Shown: in pieces, positions 12,051-22,746 of the stretch
Layout: each line of letters opens with the position of its first letter
Position numbering within the stretch: position 1 is the stretch's first letter
Source: Onchidella celtica
Lineage: Eukaryota > Mollusca > Gastropoda > Systellommatophora > Onchidiidae
NCBI GenBank assembly: GCA_963931925.1
Contig: OZ007579.1
Span: 29,382,477-29,446,476, forward strand
Length of the DNA: 64,000 nt
Direction: 5' to 3'
Notes under the pieces: generated by a model
Databases searched by the model: none
What the model saw: only the letters and a program-made list of their open reading frames with translations
What the model was told of the DNA's origin: nothing
Program-made: the position numbers and the translations under genes

Positions 12051-12966
12051 GACAATGAACTTTCACTTACAACAGACAGTGGGTCTAGCCTAAACGCAAG
12101 TAGTACCAGTTCCAAAAGAGGAAAAGAATTTATACTTCTTAATTGTAATAATTTGACTGTAGCTACTGGAACAGAGGTTAAAAACCGTCCAGTCATTCAT
12201 GGAAACAGTGTCAACAGTGCATCGCACACAGTAATCCTCATAGATGAAGTGATGGATCCATCCTTTGTGCCAACAGATGCCAATCCAGCAGAGGAACCAC
12301 TTGAAACTGGTCAATTCGTTTTGTGGTCCCGATCACAAATGGTGGAAATGGAACATGACAGATCGGGTCATAAAGAGGCTCGATTTCATGCAAGAAAAGC
12401 GTACCTTAAAGCTGCAGAGCGCCAACAAAGTCGGTATGAAAAGCGAACAAAAAAGTTAATAATATCATTCAAAGAGGGCGACACAGTGGGCATTAAAATT
12501 CATAAACTAGATAGGACAAACACTAGTGCAAAACTTCTCCCTTCCAAGGTACTTACAACAAAAACACAGGATCAAAGTATTAAGTTGTTCAAAGTGTACA
12601 CAACGTCAGGTATTATCAAAAACTGGTTCAGATCAGAGGAACTTGTTGACATGAACAACGTGCATTTTCCAGCCCTAAATCGTGTTGAAATGAGCAGTCT
12701 CACAGAGATTAGCCTCATACAAGCATCACGAACATGCACTGGGTGGCAGGCATCTGCTAATTCTGACACATCAAACGTCTGCAAATGCAAGACGACTTGT
12801 TTGACCAACAGATGTTGTTGCAAGAAGGCAGGCGTTATGTGTGGAAGCAAATGTCACCCATCAAGATCATGCTGCAAGAATTGATTTTTTGTCTGTGTGT
12901 GCATTTGTCTAACAAGTACATATAAATTGGTAATCTTCAGATTTGCAAATTGGCTATTGGTCATCC

Positions 12967-13167
12967 TCATTTGTACTAGTTCTCATTTGTACTAGACATT
13001 AGGAAAAACAAGGATGCTCGTTTTTCCTAGGAAAAACAGGATTCTGCGTTTTTACTGGGTTATTTCCAGGATAATCATGGATCCTTGATTTTTCTAGGAA
13101 AAATGCAGATCCTTGTTTGTACTAGGACAATCCCGGATCATCCTGAATCGTAATTTGTCCTGTGACA
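12967..13167 (-). repeat. Right terminal inverted repeat of the Ginger/KRBA2-like element
   Basis: Complement of 10628-10800, with about 28 additional bp near 13010-13040. Confidence 0.93.
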
Positions 13168-13286
13168 TATCTATTCTACTCTATAGTAATCACTTGCAGA
13201 AAGTTTTTTTGAAGATTTTATTGTTTAGAGAAAAATTTACCTGTATTTTATCGAATGGAAATTATTAATTTATTCATTTATTTCAG

Positions 13287-14081
13287 ATTCGTCAAAGAAA
13301 TGGGTGGAATAACAACCCAACTGCACAACAGTTTCGGGCTTCAGTTCGCACACTCATGATTCAGAATGATGTGAAAGCATCCGAGTATGCTAATTGCCTT
13401 CAACTGGATGGCACAGAGGAGTTGCAGTTGGACTGTTTTCTTTTGAAGGCACCGGCAAAACCCCAAAACCTGCCTGATTTCTCACAGGATGACATGTTTG
13501 CTGCTGCGGTTGACAGGCTTGAGTCCACCTTTACACTCCCGGATAATGAGTGGAGATACTCATGCTTGACCTACACAGCAGGATTTGTGTGCGCACGTCT
13601 GATTCCAAAAATAAAATGTTCAGATTGCAGGGCTGTCTTGACATGTGCGGAAACTCCGGAAGATATTCGTTTCTCCTTTCTGAGGAGAAGAGATCAAGGC
13701 GGTCTTGTATGCCCTTCCGACGGTGTTGTGCAGCTTTTGTTGGCAACAGAAAAAGCATTCAGGGTTGTGATGCCTAGCCCAGATGTCATGCAGACCTTGC
13801 CACACAAGAAATTCATTGATGTCCAGATTCAAAACCTCGTCCTCACATATGTAAAGGAGAAATATTTTGATCTATTCCCATCTCTGCGGGATCATTTCTA
13901 TGACCACGAGATGATTGTAGAGGAGGACCACATCACTAGCCTCATCAAAAGTGTGGCATCTTACTACTTGCGGATGAGACTCTTTAAGGCTGGCAAATTG
14001 CACCAACAGAGAATGATCCTTGGAGGCAAAGCAGCCAAGAGGATGAAACTGAACAAGTTGGTACTGTTTAGTGGACAGTAG
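13287..14081 (+). pseudogene. C-terminal exon of a P-element (THAP9-type) transposase
   Basis: A pyrimidine tract with TTATTTCAG ends at 13286 and opens a 264-codon frame to the stop at 14079-14081. It begins IRQRNGWNNNPTAQQFRAS, a recognisable P/THAP9 transposase block, and later has YTAGFVCARLIPKIKCSDC, the conserved C-terminal YxxGYV-like region with a CxxC pair. The exon itself is open and looks functional. I found no convincing upstream exon for the THAP DNA-binding domain or the catalytic core between 9139 and 10627, so this copy is probably internally deleted. The nested integrase element lies about 120 bp upstream of the acceptor. Confidence 0.87.
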
Positions 14082-15069
14082 TTTTTTTTTGTGCTGCTCC
14101 TCATCCCCGTCTTGGAATACATGAACACCGGTGGTGAGTACAATTTTATGTATTTATTGTTTCTTGGTTCCTTGTTAAACCTGAATAGAAAATTACTCTA
14201 TATGTGGACTTGCAATTTCTCTTGCGACCCGAGTTATTAGTGTTACAAAAGTGAATGTTTCATTTAACGTCCTCAAGAGATGTAGACTATCCTTACTGTG
14301 AAACATACGACAGCGTGTGGAGTTTGCTTTTTTAACAGGATGTATATGTGTTACCTCTCCTCCTTCCATCAAACTGTTTACTGATTTCCATCTTTCCTTC
14401 TGTACCTCTTCTTCTTTCTTTCAAGAAATACTGTGTCCCGTGGGTGTGTCGTCCCCATACATTCTTCACGTTTGACTGATATTCAGTTGGATTAACTGAT
14501 AATAAGGCTCTCTGTCTCATTCCTTTCTCCATTCTTGAAATGTTGCTTTTTTTGAATGGGTGACTGTGGACATCAAAATCATGAGTCGCTAGCTGGTCAA
14601 ACCATTGTTTTTTAAACATCACTGTGCGTCGTTTTGTTTTGTTTTTTGGTGGGGCGAGGTGGGTTGTATAGCCCATTGAATGCATATGCGGTATGTATTT
14701 TAATTGAATTCCGCCAAGATTAACATTGTAGATGTAGATAATTTTTTCAACATTTATTTATTTTTTTTTTTTTTTTTGAAGGTCGATATACATAGCACTA
14801 TGAAAGTATAAAGCTGTCTCATAATGAGTTGTTTCAATGCTCAAAAACTTCTGAAGAGCATTTAGAACAGTGATTTGTATATTATTGTCTCGCAAACTCA
14901 CACATGGTAAACCCCCTCCCCCCCCCTCCCGAAAACAAAAAACAACGCACGCCCGCAACATTACTGCTATACTCCTTGGCTGGCACGACTGTACAGCATC
15001 GGCGAGCTTCAGGCTTAGCGTAATGGCGGCCTCGTTTTCAATTCGTTGCGTGGGCCGCTGGCTGGCTCA
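14082..15069. other. 3' non-coding part of the P element
   Basis: No coding region is supported. It contains a T run (about 14760-14777), a C run (about 14914-14930) and the subterminal inverted repeat at about 15009-15031. Confidence 0.6.
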
Positions 15070-15093
15070 GCGATCTAGTGTACTATATCTATG

Positions 15094-15101
15094 GGTGTTA
15101 C
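15094..15101 (+). repeat. Right 8-bp target-site duplication of the P element
   Basis: GGTGTTAC, identical to 9131-9138. Confidence 0.93.
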
Positions 15102-16297
15102 TGTGTCAGTTGTGAGTTGTTTTCTACCTAGATCTACATAATCTGTGTGCGGATTGTGCGTGTTGTTTTCTAGATAAAGATATTTCTCCCGGGCAGGGCC
15201 GGGTAACTCAGCTAGTACTATAAATAGGAATAACTTTATAAAATCCTAGCCTTTAAAAGCACTCCCTTTTCTCACTCGACCAGTATATAAAATCCACACT
15301 GGATTAACCATTCACTAATCTCCCTTACCTGAAAGGATATACACATCCATTTTCAAATCATTGGAACAAGTTAGGACTAAGTCCGTGTATGCACTGTGTG
15401 AGTAAACTCATTCTAATGCTATTGTTTCCTGTATATCATTAAAGATATATACACATGTATGGCCATGTCGGCCAATTTATGCTCTCAGGTGAGTCGGTAT
15501 TTCACTCCGAAATTCATTTCATGTAGCCTCCCGATTCAAACACACCAATATTAAAGTAAGATCTATATTTGTTTGCTTTATTAGCAAATTGCTGTTTAAT
15601 TTTTGCCTCTGTAATACAGTTTCTAACTCCACTTATTAATAATCTCATAGATATTCGTTTAAGATCGGTTACCTGATCAAGGCTGTGTGATAAATTCCCT
15701 AAATTGCAATGTGGACGTTAATGTACATTTATGTATTGTGTTCTTACATCTGTTCTATAATGTATTTCTATTTCTTTCATACACTATATTGCCTAATTCC
15801 CAAAAACTATTTCCCTTTGTCACTTAATAATTTAATCCAAATATAACTCTCTCATCTCTTGTGTATTCTGATAAAATGTGATCTCAATGTATTCCTATCA
15901 GCTTTAAATGGTCATCTCATTTTGTTTGGCCTTGAATCTAGTCATTCTAAAATAATACCGAACTGAGATCTCTCTACTTGTGTAATCATTTGTCTAATAA
16001 ACTTAATTCTTGGCCAGATATTTAATTTGTACGTTTTATTCTTCATTTTTCATGTCAAAACTCTCTACTTATGTCCTGGTATTGCTCAATCATTGTTGAA
16101 GGGCACAGAAACTGATTTAAAATCAAAGTCTTACTGTAATGAAATAAATTTACCATTTCATTTATCATCAGTAGTATTTTTTATTTCTTATCTCATGTGA
16201 GATTGTTATGATTGTGAATGGATCTACCTCGTGATAAGATTTCAGTTCAGTTGCCAATAATCTCTTTTAAATTAGCATCACAAAACGTTGTCTGGCA
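15102..16297. other. AT-rich stretch, no gene seen
   Basis: No open frame of note, repeat pair or RNA gene was recognised. Confidence 0.5.
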
Positions 16298-17389
16298 CCC
16301 GGTGGACTCAACATCAAAGAAGAACTCTCAAAAAGATTTTAACCTTCAATATTTACAGAAACACATCTAACTCTGTGTGACATCACACTTTCATAGTATG
16401 GAAAATGCGCTTTTTGACATCAACTTGAATTGGCTTGATGGACATTCAAATTGATGAAAAATGTCTGGTTTTTGCACTTTATTTTATTTTCTCCCCATAT
16501 AATATCACATGTTATTATGTCTTTCACTGACTTCTTTTGTACAATATTCGTGTGTATTCGAGTGGGTTCTGCTGGACTGTCATATTGCTTGTTTATAAAT
16601 GTGTTTTGTTTTGTTTTTCAAAATCGACATTTCTTTTTTTCTCTTGCACCATTCTTCTGTCAAGTTCTCTTACAACAATCGAGAAAAGTGAAAACATTAA
16701 ACAAAACATCCAGTCTTTTGCATGGGTTTATGCTCCATATTCATGTAAAACAAAGATTTGATCTTAAAATGAATTCAAACATCTTACATAGCGAGGGATG
16801 AGAAACGTTTTAGAGTAACATGTGATGTACAGCTCCATTATTCATTTGGTCTGAGAAATCCATATACACGTCTAGTGCTATCCTTAATATTTTTAATAAG
16901 TAAGCATACAGACATCGGAGTGTAAAATATGAAGTAGCATGTTTCCAAGAAACTGGATTGATCCAAGCATATTATTTAAATCATTAGAATATTTGTCTAC
17001 CCATCGCTAATGCTAAAACAAACAACTTCAGAAAACCTGAAAAAAAAATTTAAGAATTATGAAAATGTCGGTTTGTTATGTCCATAAGAGAGAGTGTGTT
17101 TTGTTTCCTTTTAAATGTCTGATGTTTTTAAAAATCTTATTTCACAAGCATTTTTATAATCAATCTGAAAATCTTCGGCTTCATTATCAACATAATAAGC
17201 ATTTAAATATGATTATGCATATATTTGTTCATTTAATTACCCCAGAAATGAAAATGTATAAAATTGAAATGTGATGAATATCAAAATTAATTATTATTCT
17301 ACTCAGATCGTATTATCTTCTGTGTAATTTGTTCTCCACCCATAGTAATACAGATCCAGTTAAAACCCACCACAAAAGAGTCCACATAC
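16298..17389 (+). repeat. Dispersed non-coding repeat, copy B (partner at 8-1400)
   Basis: Same-orientation partner of 8-1400; see that entry. The match stops at the donor-side boundary of the candidate minus-strand exon at 17467-17390. The repeat may therefore be the intron or flank downstream of that exon. Confidence 0.75.
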
Positions 17390-17467
17390 CTATCAAAAGA
17401 TCCGCGGGGAGCGCAACAGCCACATCGGTCTCCAAAGGAATGCCAAATTCCAGGGGTATTCCTTTAG
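17390..17467 (-). CDS. Candidate isolated 78-bp exon, unknown product
   Basis: On the minus strand a pyrimidine-rich acceptor (TTTTTCTCATTGCAG, ending at 17468) and a donor ATAG|GTATGT (from 17389) bracket 78 bp, a multiple of three. The enclosed frame reads GIPLEFGIPLETDVAVALPA without a stop and has higher GC and CpG content than its surroundings. I do not recognise the peptide, and no partner exon is obvious within several kb. It may be an exon of a long-intron gene or a relic of one. The splice signals are the main evidence. Confidence 0.3.
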
Positions 17468-17579
17468 CTGCAATGAGAAAAAAAAAGACATGCAATAAAT
17501 GCCCGTTGTGAGTGTGCTCAGAGTGTGACTGCTGATACTGGCGTAACTCATAATTACCTGTACTATGATATTGATGCAA

Positions 17580-19781
17580 TCTAATGATATCGATGTATTA
17601 CATAGATCTACTAAAAAAAATATCGCTTACTCGAGGACCTGGAATAATAACAAAGAGCCTTCCTGGATCCTAAAAGAAAAAGGCCAGTCGTTCTTTCTCA
17701 CGGCCAATGACTTTGAAAATACATGTACTCCAAATTTCTGAAATTCTCAACAAACAAATAAAACAAAACAAAACTCAGAGTTCGTGCCATTGAAAAAGAC
17801 ATGTCCAAAGGAATGTGAAATTAACATGCCTCTAGAGCCAACAAAGTTCAAATTGTCATTTCCATATTTATAGTGGGAGAAGGGGACTGTCAAGCGGGGT
17901 TTAACTAGTGCACGTTGTATCCAAAACCTTTACGACACGCACTTGCAAAATCCGATTTAAAAAGTCAACTGAATGCAAAAACAAACAAATACACAAAAAT
18001 TACCATAAAACAATTCTTCACCCACCTCATGAACTGGAATATCAACAATGTTGTCATTTCAAAGAGAGCATTTCATAGTTTTGGTGAGGTTCCTTACGTA
18101 CACACAAGAATTTGGCCAAAAAAACCTTATAATTCCAAAGCTATTAGACATATCGATACGTCACTTTGTGCAATGACACGGGGACGTTATTCAAATAAAT
18201 CAAAATCATCGATGTGCTGGTATGTGAGGTGGACCTGGAATTGATGGGGGATACTTCTATACCATGTTTAAGTCCATCTAAACTCCAAAACATACACTGT
18301 ATTGTGCATGAAGATCAGCGAGTATACTGTTTTCTGTCCAAAGCACACTAACCTGGGAGTGTTGTGATTATTAGATAAGGCATCTCGGCAGAGCTGATGT
18401 TTTCAAGGTCACATTATGCGCGGGAAAAAATTGTTTGCCCAGTGTCTCAGTTTAACTTTTTTTTTTTCTTTACGTGTGTGACAGAAGCTTTTCAATTTGT
18501 CGTCTGTCTCACGTGCTAGCATGTCAATGATTTTCATAGTTTGGGGGGGGGGGCGAGGGGTTTGACTACCTTATCATTGCTCACGGTGAGATCTATATTT
18601 AAAAAGTGACGTAGGCTATCGACAACTTTAATAGTTTTAAACAATGAACAGAAACATTTTTGTCACCACATGCTTGTCTGTACATAAGAAATTTCCACTC
18701 TCACCAAAAAGCTCTTTTTAAACGTGGGAAAAATTGTCGATACACCAGTCTGTGAGATGGATGACGAATTATGTTTGTGTAGCACTAAGAATCCGAGACT
18801 TTTGAACGACGGCCCATACTACAAAAACTATTGTCTCGTTGTGAAACTGTAGACGATGTGTGCTGCACGAAATTAATTCGTTCTTTTTCTCTTCATTCTT
18901 CGTTTATGTTCCTTCCTTTATCGTCATTGCCAATGCAAAGCCAATGCAAAGCAGATCACATTCAACGTGCAGGTTAAGTCTAGAAATAAAAGTGATGTGT
19001 AGTCTTCGCCTCAGATAAACATTGATCGCACTGCGAATGCGCGTGGGATGCGCCACTGATGACCGTTTTGTGGAACCGCTGACGCGCGTTGGAAATTTTT
19101 AGTTTCATTTTATTGTGTGTTCACAGCTTTTGGAGATACGACTTTTGTTTCATTTTAGTAATACAAATTACACACCGAATCCGCTTAATACTTTGACACA
19201 CAGTGGAGAAGACCTGTGGATGTAGCGTATAGTGGTGTAACTCAGCTCCGGCAAAAAGTGGAGATAGAACCTTGTCATTTTAAGGGGACGAATGGTTGTC
19301 TACCATAATCGTTGTCGGAAATGAAAGAGATTAATGCAGCTGACAGAGAAGATGATGAAAGACAACAAAATGAAAAAAAAATAAATTATTATTATTACTG
19401 TTAGCAATATTTTTCATTGTAAATTTACGTCACACACAACCACGACAAATAAGATTTTTTTCTTTTCTAAATTATATAATAATTATGTAGTTGGCTGTCA
19501 TGGGTTAAAAGGTTACACTTGCGGTGGGTCACAGAAGAGTTAAATGTCACCTATAAAACAAAACCTGGGAGTGAGTTTATTTGTGATGCTCCACAATGCT
19601 AGACGGAGTCACGAGAAAACTGAACTGCTCACCACCAAACCTCTCTCACAAGTCCGTTTTATCAGCTGTACTCAATTTGTTTCATGTGTTTCACAAAATC
19701 TTCTCAGATCAAGTCGTCTTCCTGAAATTTTTATGGGGAAACTGCACGGCCACTCCTTATAATTATTTTTAACGCCTAAAC
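17580..19781. other. Non-coding stretch
   Basis: No gene is supported. An open frame of 109 codons at 17915-18244 begins at TTG and has no recognisable domain. A G run occurs at about 18543-18552. Confidence 0.5.
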
Positions 19782-20220
19782 CAGTGGTTCTCAACCTTTT
19801 TCAGGCATTCGTTGCCCTAGACCAAATTTTCTATCATCCCCCCCCCCCCCCCCCCAAATCCCTAGGCCTTACTAAAATCAAAAAGATGTAGTTCATAAAA
19901 AGACATATTAATTACTACACACTAATTATGATGTTAAGTTTTTCAAAGCCATATTAATATCAACAGGCGCGTTGATTATTCATTATAAAACAGAAAGCAT
20001 TATTTATATATATTCATAAACCCATCTACGCATGCTTTTGAATATGCACTGTATTTGCCCCCAAATCGTTCTCTTGACGTAATGTCGTTCCCCTCCCCCT
20101 CCCCCCATCCCCCTTCATCGTGTTTGCCCCTTATCTTCATTTCCTTCGTATTTGCCCCCCCCCCCCCTCGAATTCAAAATCGCCTCCCAGAGGTGATATC
20201 ACCCACGTTGAGAACCACTG
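19782..20220 (+). mobile_element. hAT-type non-autonomous element (MITE)
   Basis: It begins CAGTGGTTCTCAACCT and ends with the complement CGTTGAGAACCACTG, the hallmark termini of hAT (Charlie-like) elements. The flanks share CTAAAC (…gcctaaac | …atctaaac), an imperfect 8-bp target duplication with 6 of 8 matching. The 439-bp interior is C-rich with several poly-C tracts and has no transposase. Confidence 0.87.
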
Positions 20221-20596
20221 TATCTAAACCAAGGGAGATGTCAGCTGTATGTTGCTCACGTGAAATGCATTCTAAGCAAAAGCGAGCGGGTCCTTCAAGC
20301 AAGGCAAGATTACCTCATAGGGTTAAATTATAAATTACAAGTACTTTGAAACTCTTCGTTACAAGGTGAGGTCCAGGAGGATCTGAGATTGTATTTATTG
20401 TACAAGACCAAGAGGTAAATATTCCATGGACTGATTGTTTGACTGACAGTTTGTCCCTGATAGTACACTGTAAACCACGTAATTACGTTACTGTAAAATA
20501 AATTGAGTGGATTAAAATTACAAGAGATCTACGTGCCAATGACATTTTCACCCCTACTAATCCCTTCAACTAACCTAATAACTGAATGAATAAATT

Positions 20597-20840
20597 GATA
20601 AATAAATAAATAAATAAATAAAAGTCAGCATGGAGAAAGGAGGCTTGTTTCTAAGTAGGCCTATACCGGGTATGTTTAAATTTGATCTCTTTTGCTTACT
20701 CTCAACCCCCCCCCCCCCACACACACACATTTTCCCTGTTCCTCTCTCCTCTCTCTCCCTGCCTTTGTCTCTTCTTTCTTTCTTTCTTCTCTCCTCCTCT
20801 CTCACACCCTTTCTCTCTCTCTCTACTTCCACTTTAAATA
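20597..20840 (+). repeat. AAAT microsatellite, C run and CT-rich tract
   Basis: An (AAAT)n block at about 20600-20622, a C run at about 20707-20719 and a pyrimidine-rich tract at about 20740-20825. Open frames across it are low-complexity artefacts. Confidence 0.85.
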
Positions 20841-22302
20841 CTTTCACACAGCATGCCGGGATATTTACTACCGCGAATTTCATCCTCCCCTTTTCCCTCA
20901 CATAAATAGCGGTACCTCAGTATGTTTCAAGCGTAGTTCAGATTTGTAAAAAGATGATCTACTGGTAGATCAGATCGCTGTGGCACTGTTATCTGACATG
21001 CCAAATTGAGATTTGAAATCAGACTTAAGAAAATTCTACTCAACTTTAAATTTCATTTTTATTCCGTTACATGCGTTGTTTCTCTCATTTTATATACTAT
21101 GCAGTTGTGAGCTAAGAAGAATTGTTTCGTTAGTTTTAGTTTTAATTTGGATGCAAATAATACTTTCAAAAAAACCGTAAAGATTATCTTCTGAAACGAA
21201 GATGACACATGCACTATGTTGAAGCTTTAAAGTGAATGAAATGGCGTAAATGAAAATGCCGATGAATGATATTGAATTTAGAGACAAGATCAGGAGGAGT
21301 GCTGCTTCTGCATACACAGAAGCATGTGAGTGTTTCTACAGGTGATTATCGTTTTTTTTTTCTTCCATACACTGATTTTTGTTGGAGTCTTGACTTTATA
21401 ATGGACATTACGATGGTGTTGTACTCTGTGTAACTGGTTTTGGGATTGTTTTCCGGGAGACGAAAAAAGCCATCTTTTTGCGAGTTTTTTTATACAGGAC
21501 TATATCTTTTTGGTCGTATTAATCAAACAAAACGTGTCTTTCCGTCGTAATAAATATTTTTTTTAAAAATGCAGGTCTTTAAGCCGGTTAATCCTGTTAC
21601 ACGGTTATCACACAAAGTATACACACGACTAGGGCACGACAAAATTCCGCCACAGAAAAATCAGTTACACGATTAGAACAGCCATATACACGGTCAGAAT
21701 TGGAATTCTTGAATGCTTGAAGCCTTTTTTGCTATTTATAGTGTGTGTAGACTTCCCATTTGAATAGGGAACCCCTGGAAAGGCATAGTGGGAGTGGCTA
21801 TTTTTAGCTAAAAAAATGAGTTGGTCAATTTTTTCCAGACTTTACACGGTTAGAGCACAACACCATCGAAAACTTTCTCTGTTTCATCCAGAACGGAAAG
21901 AATTAACGAATCTGGTTATCTCCGGAAAACACACTAAGGAGGGTTTTATTAGATGTGCTTGGATAAAGAGGGCTTAGGATTTTGGGGTGTGGAAAAGAGG
22001 GTTGGGGGGGGGGGGGGAGGGGGCGGGAGAATCACTAATGAAAGGAAAGCAAAAGCATGGTGTTATTTATAGGTCTAGTGTCAGCTCTCTCTATCTTTAT
22101 ATGCTAATCGAGTCATGATTGAGATCAGGCCATTAATCATCAGCATGGTTGATACATCCAATGTCAACATACAATGCAAATTATATTTATACAAAAACAG
22201 AAACCGGAGAAAGAAAAGAAGTGTGAGTCACGGCAGACACCCATGAAGAGAAGTTCTGGAAACTGAGGACTTAACCACTCAGCCAACTGTGATCTGGATT
22301 GA
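20841..22302. other. Non-coding stretch
   Basis: No gene was recognised. It contains a G-rich tract at about 21998-22026 and a repeated 'acacgg/acacga' word between about 21595 and 21850 of unknown meaning. Confidence 0.45.
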
Positions 22303-22746
22303 CCCAGCACAGCATACCCACGTCAGTCCAACGTAGATTTATCTGGAATAGTGTTGTTAGGATTACCGCAGGGGCAGATTCCCTGCATCAAACTAATGTT
22401 GGTGTGACGTCGTGGACAGCAGATTTGCATAGGAACAATGCCATTCCTTGTGCAAACTTGAGGGCAGTCCTACATGTAGATTTATCTAGAATAGTGTTGT
22501 TTGGATTACCGCAGGGGCAGATTCCCTGCATCAAAACAGACAGTACAAAAACCCACCAGCAACCTTATGGAAATGGACGCATGGGATTGATGTCAAATTT
22601 GCACATAGAAATGATGTCATTTCTACCCAGATGCACTGGTTACAACATTGCACCAATATCAATTTGACGTAGGAAAACTGCTCGTATGATAATCCGACCA
22701 ATTCTACAAAAATCTACATTAGATTGATGTAGGGTCGCTGGCTGGG
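22303..22746 (+). mobile_element. MITE with CCCAGCCAGC-type ends, copy 1
   Basis: The left end (from 'cccagcacagcatacccacg') and right end (to 'gatgtagggtcgctggctggg' at 22746) are imperfect inverted repeats of about 40 bp. An internal tandem duplication repeats 'attaccgcaggggcagattc' (about 22361-22380 and 22504-22523, about 143 bp apart). Relatives occur at 36137-36471 and, as partial copies, near 23930-24125, 33895-34090, 35890-36096 and 37905-38100. No coding capacity. Confidence 0.75.

Larger units (their letters stand above)
10981..12884 (+). pseudogene. KRBA2/Ginger-type DDE integrase-transposase, two frames, probably broken
   Basis: The first frame (10981-11745) has a zinc-binding HH-CC-type segment (H...GHSGRDKTW...CTACSQRQP) and the RNase H-fold core with catalytic aspartates in QIDLVDM and LQSDNGKEF. 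It ends just after RPRHPESQG. The expected catalytic glutamate is absent from this frame. A GTAAAG donor (11735) and a TTTTGTAG acceptor (11818) would join it to a GTCGAG codon pair, placing a glutamate at the usual spot. The joined frame is then one base out of step with the long downstream frame (11793-12884). That frame encodes a 10-residue proline-rich repeat, a lysine-rich region and a C-terminal cysteine cluster (CKCKTTC...CCCKKAGVMC...CHP) typical of KRBA2-like integrases. Most of the usual region between the glutamate and the C-terminal domain seems replaced by the repeat. Likely inactive. Confidence 0.85.
10628..13167 (+). mobile_element. Ginger/KRBA2-like integrase DNA transposon inside the P element
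   Basis: This 2.54-kb element has long terminal inverted repeats (10628-10800 and 12967-13167) that start TGTCACAGGACAAATTACG. The right arm holds about 28 extra bp, a local duplication of an AGGAAAAAC-type block. It encodes a DDE integrase-like protein split over two frames (10981-12884). It interrupts the P element just upstream of the P transposase's last exon, in what looks like an intron, so it is the younger insertion. A target duplication is unclear: TATCT occurs at 10618-10622 and directly after the right end, but five extra bases separate the left copy from the repeat. Confidence 0.9.
9139..15093 (+). mobile_element. P-superfamily DNA transposon with a nested Ginger/KRBA2-like transposon
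   Basis: The ends are 24-bp inverted repeats that match exactly by eye (9139-9162 and 15070-15093), beginning CATAGATATAG, so the element starts CA and ends TG as P elements do. A perfect 8-bp direct duplication GGTGTTAC flanks it (9131-9138 and 15094-15101), the size produced by P transposases. Internal inverted repeats lie inside the ends (GGCCGCCATT...TAAGCCTGA at about 9212-9233; complement about 15009-15031). Without the nested insertion (10628-13167) it is about 3.4 kb. A splice donor AAAG|GTAAGG at 9338/9339 may end a 5' UTR exon. Only the C-terminal transposase exon is recognisable, so the copy is probably non-autonomous. Confidence 0.93.

Noticed and set aside
11782-12093. Leu/Cys-rich protein from the 30-bp minisatellite
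   Set aside because: It is the alternative frame of the repeat. The PPDPATPAVL frame continues into the recognisable integrase C-terminus, while this one stops soon after.
14332-14685. 117-codon minus-strand frame inside the P element 3' region
   Set aside because: No recognisable motif. It lies opposite pyrimidine-rich non-coding DNA and no partner exon was seen.
17915-18244. 109-codon plus-strand frame
   Set aside because: It begins at TTG, has a low-complexity Lys/Asn-rich composition, and has no splice or domain support.
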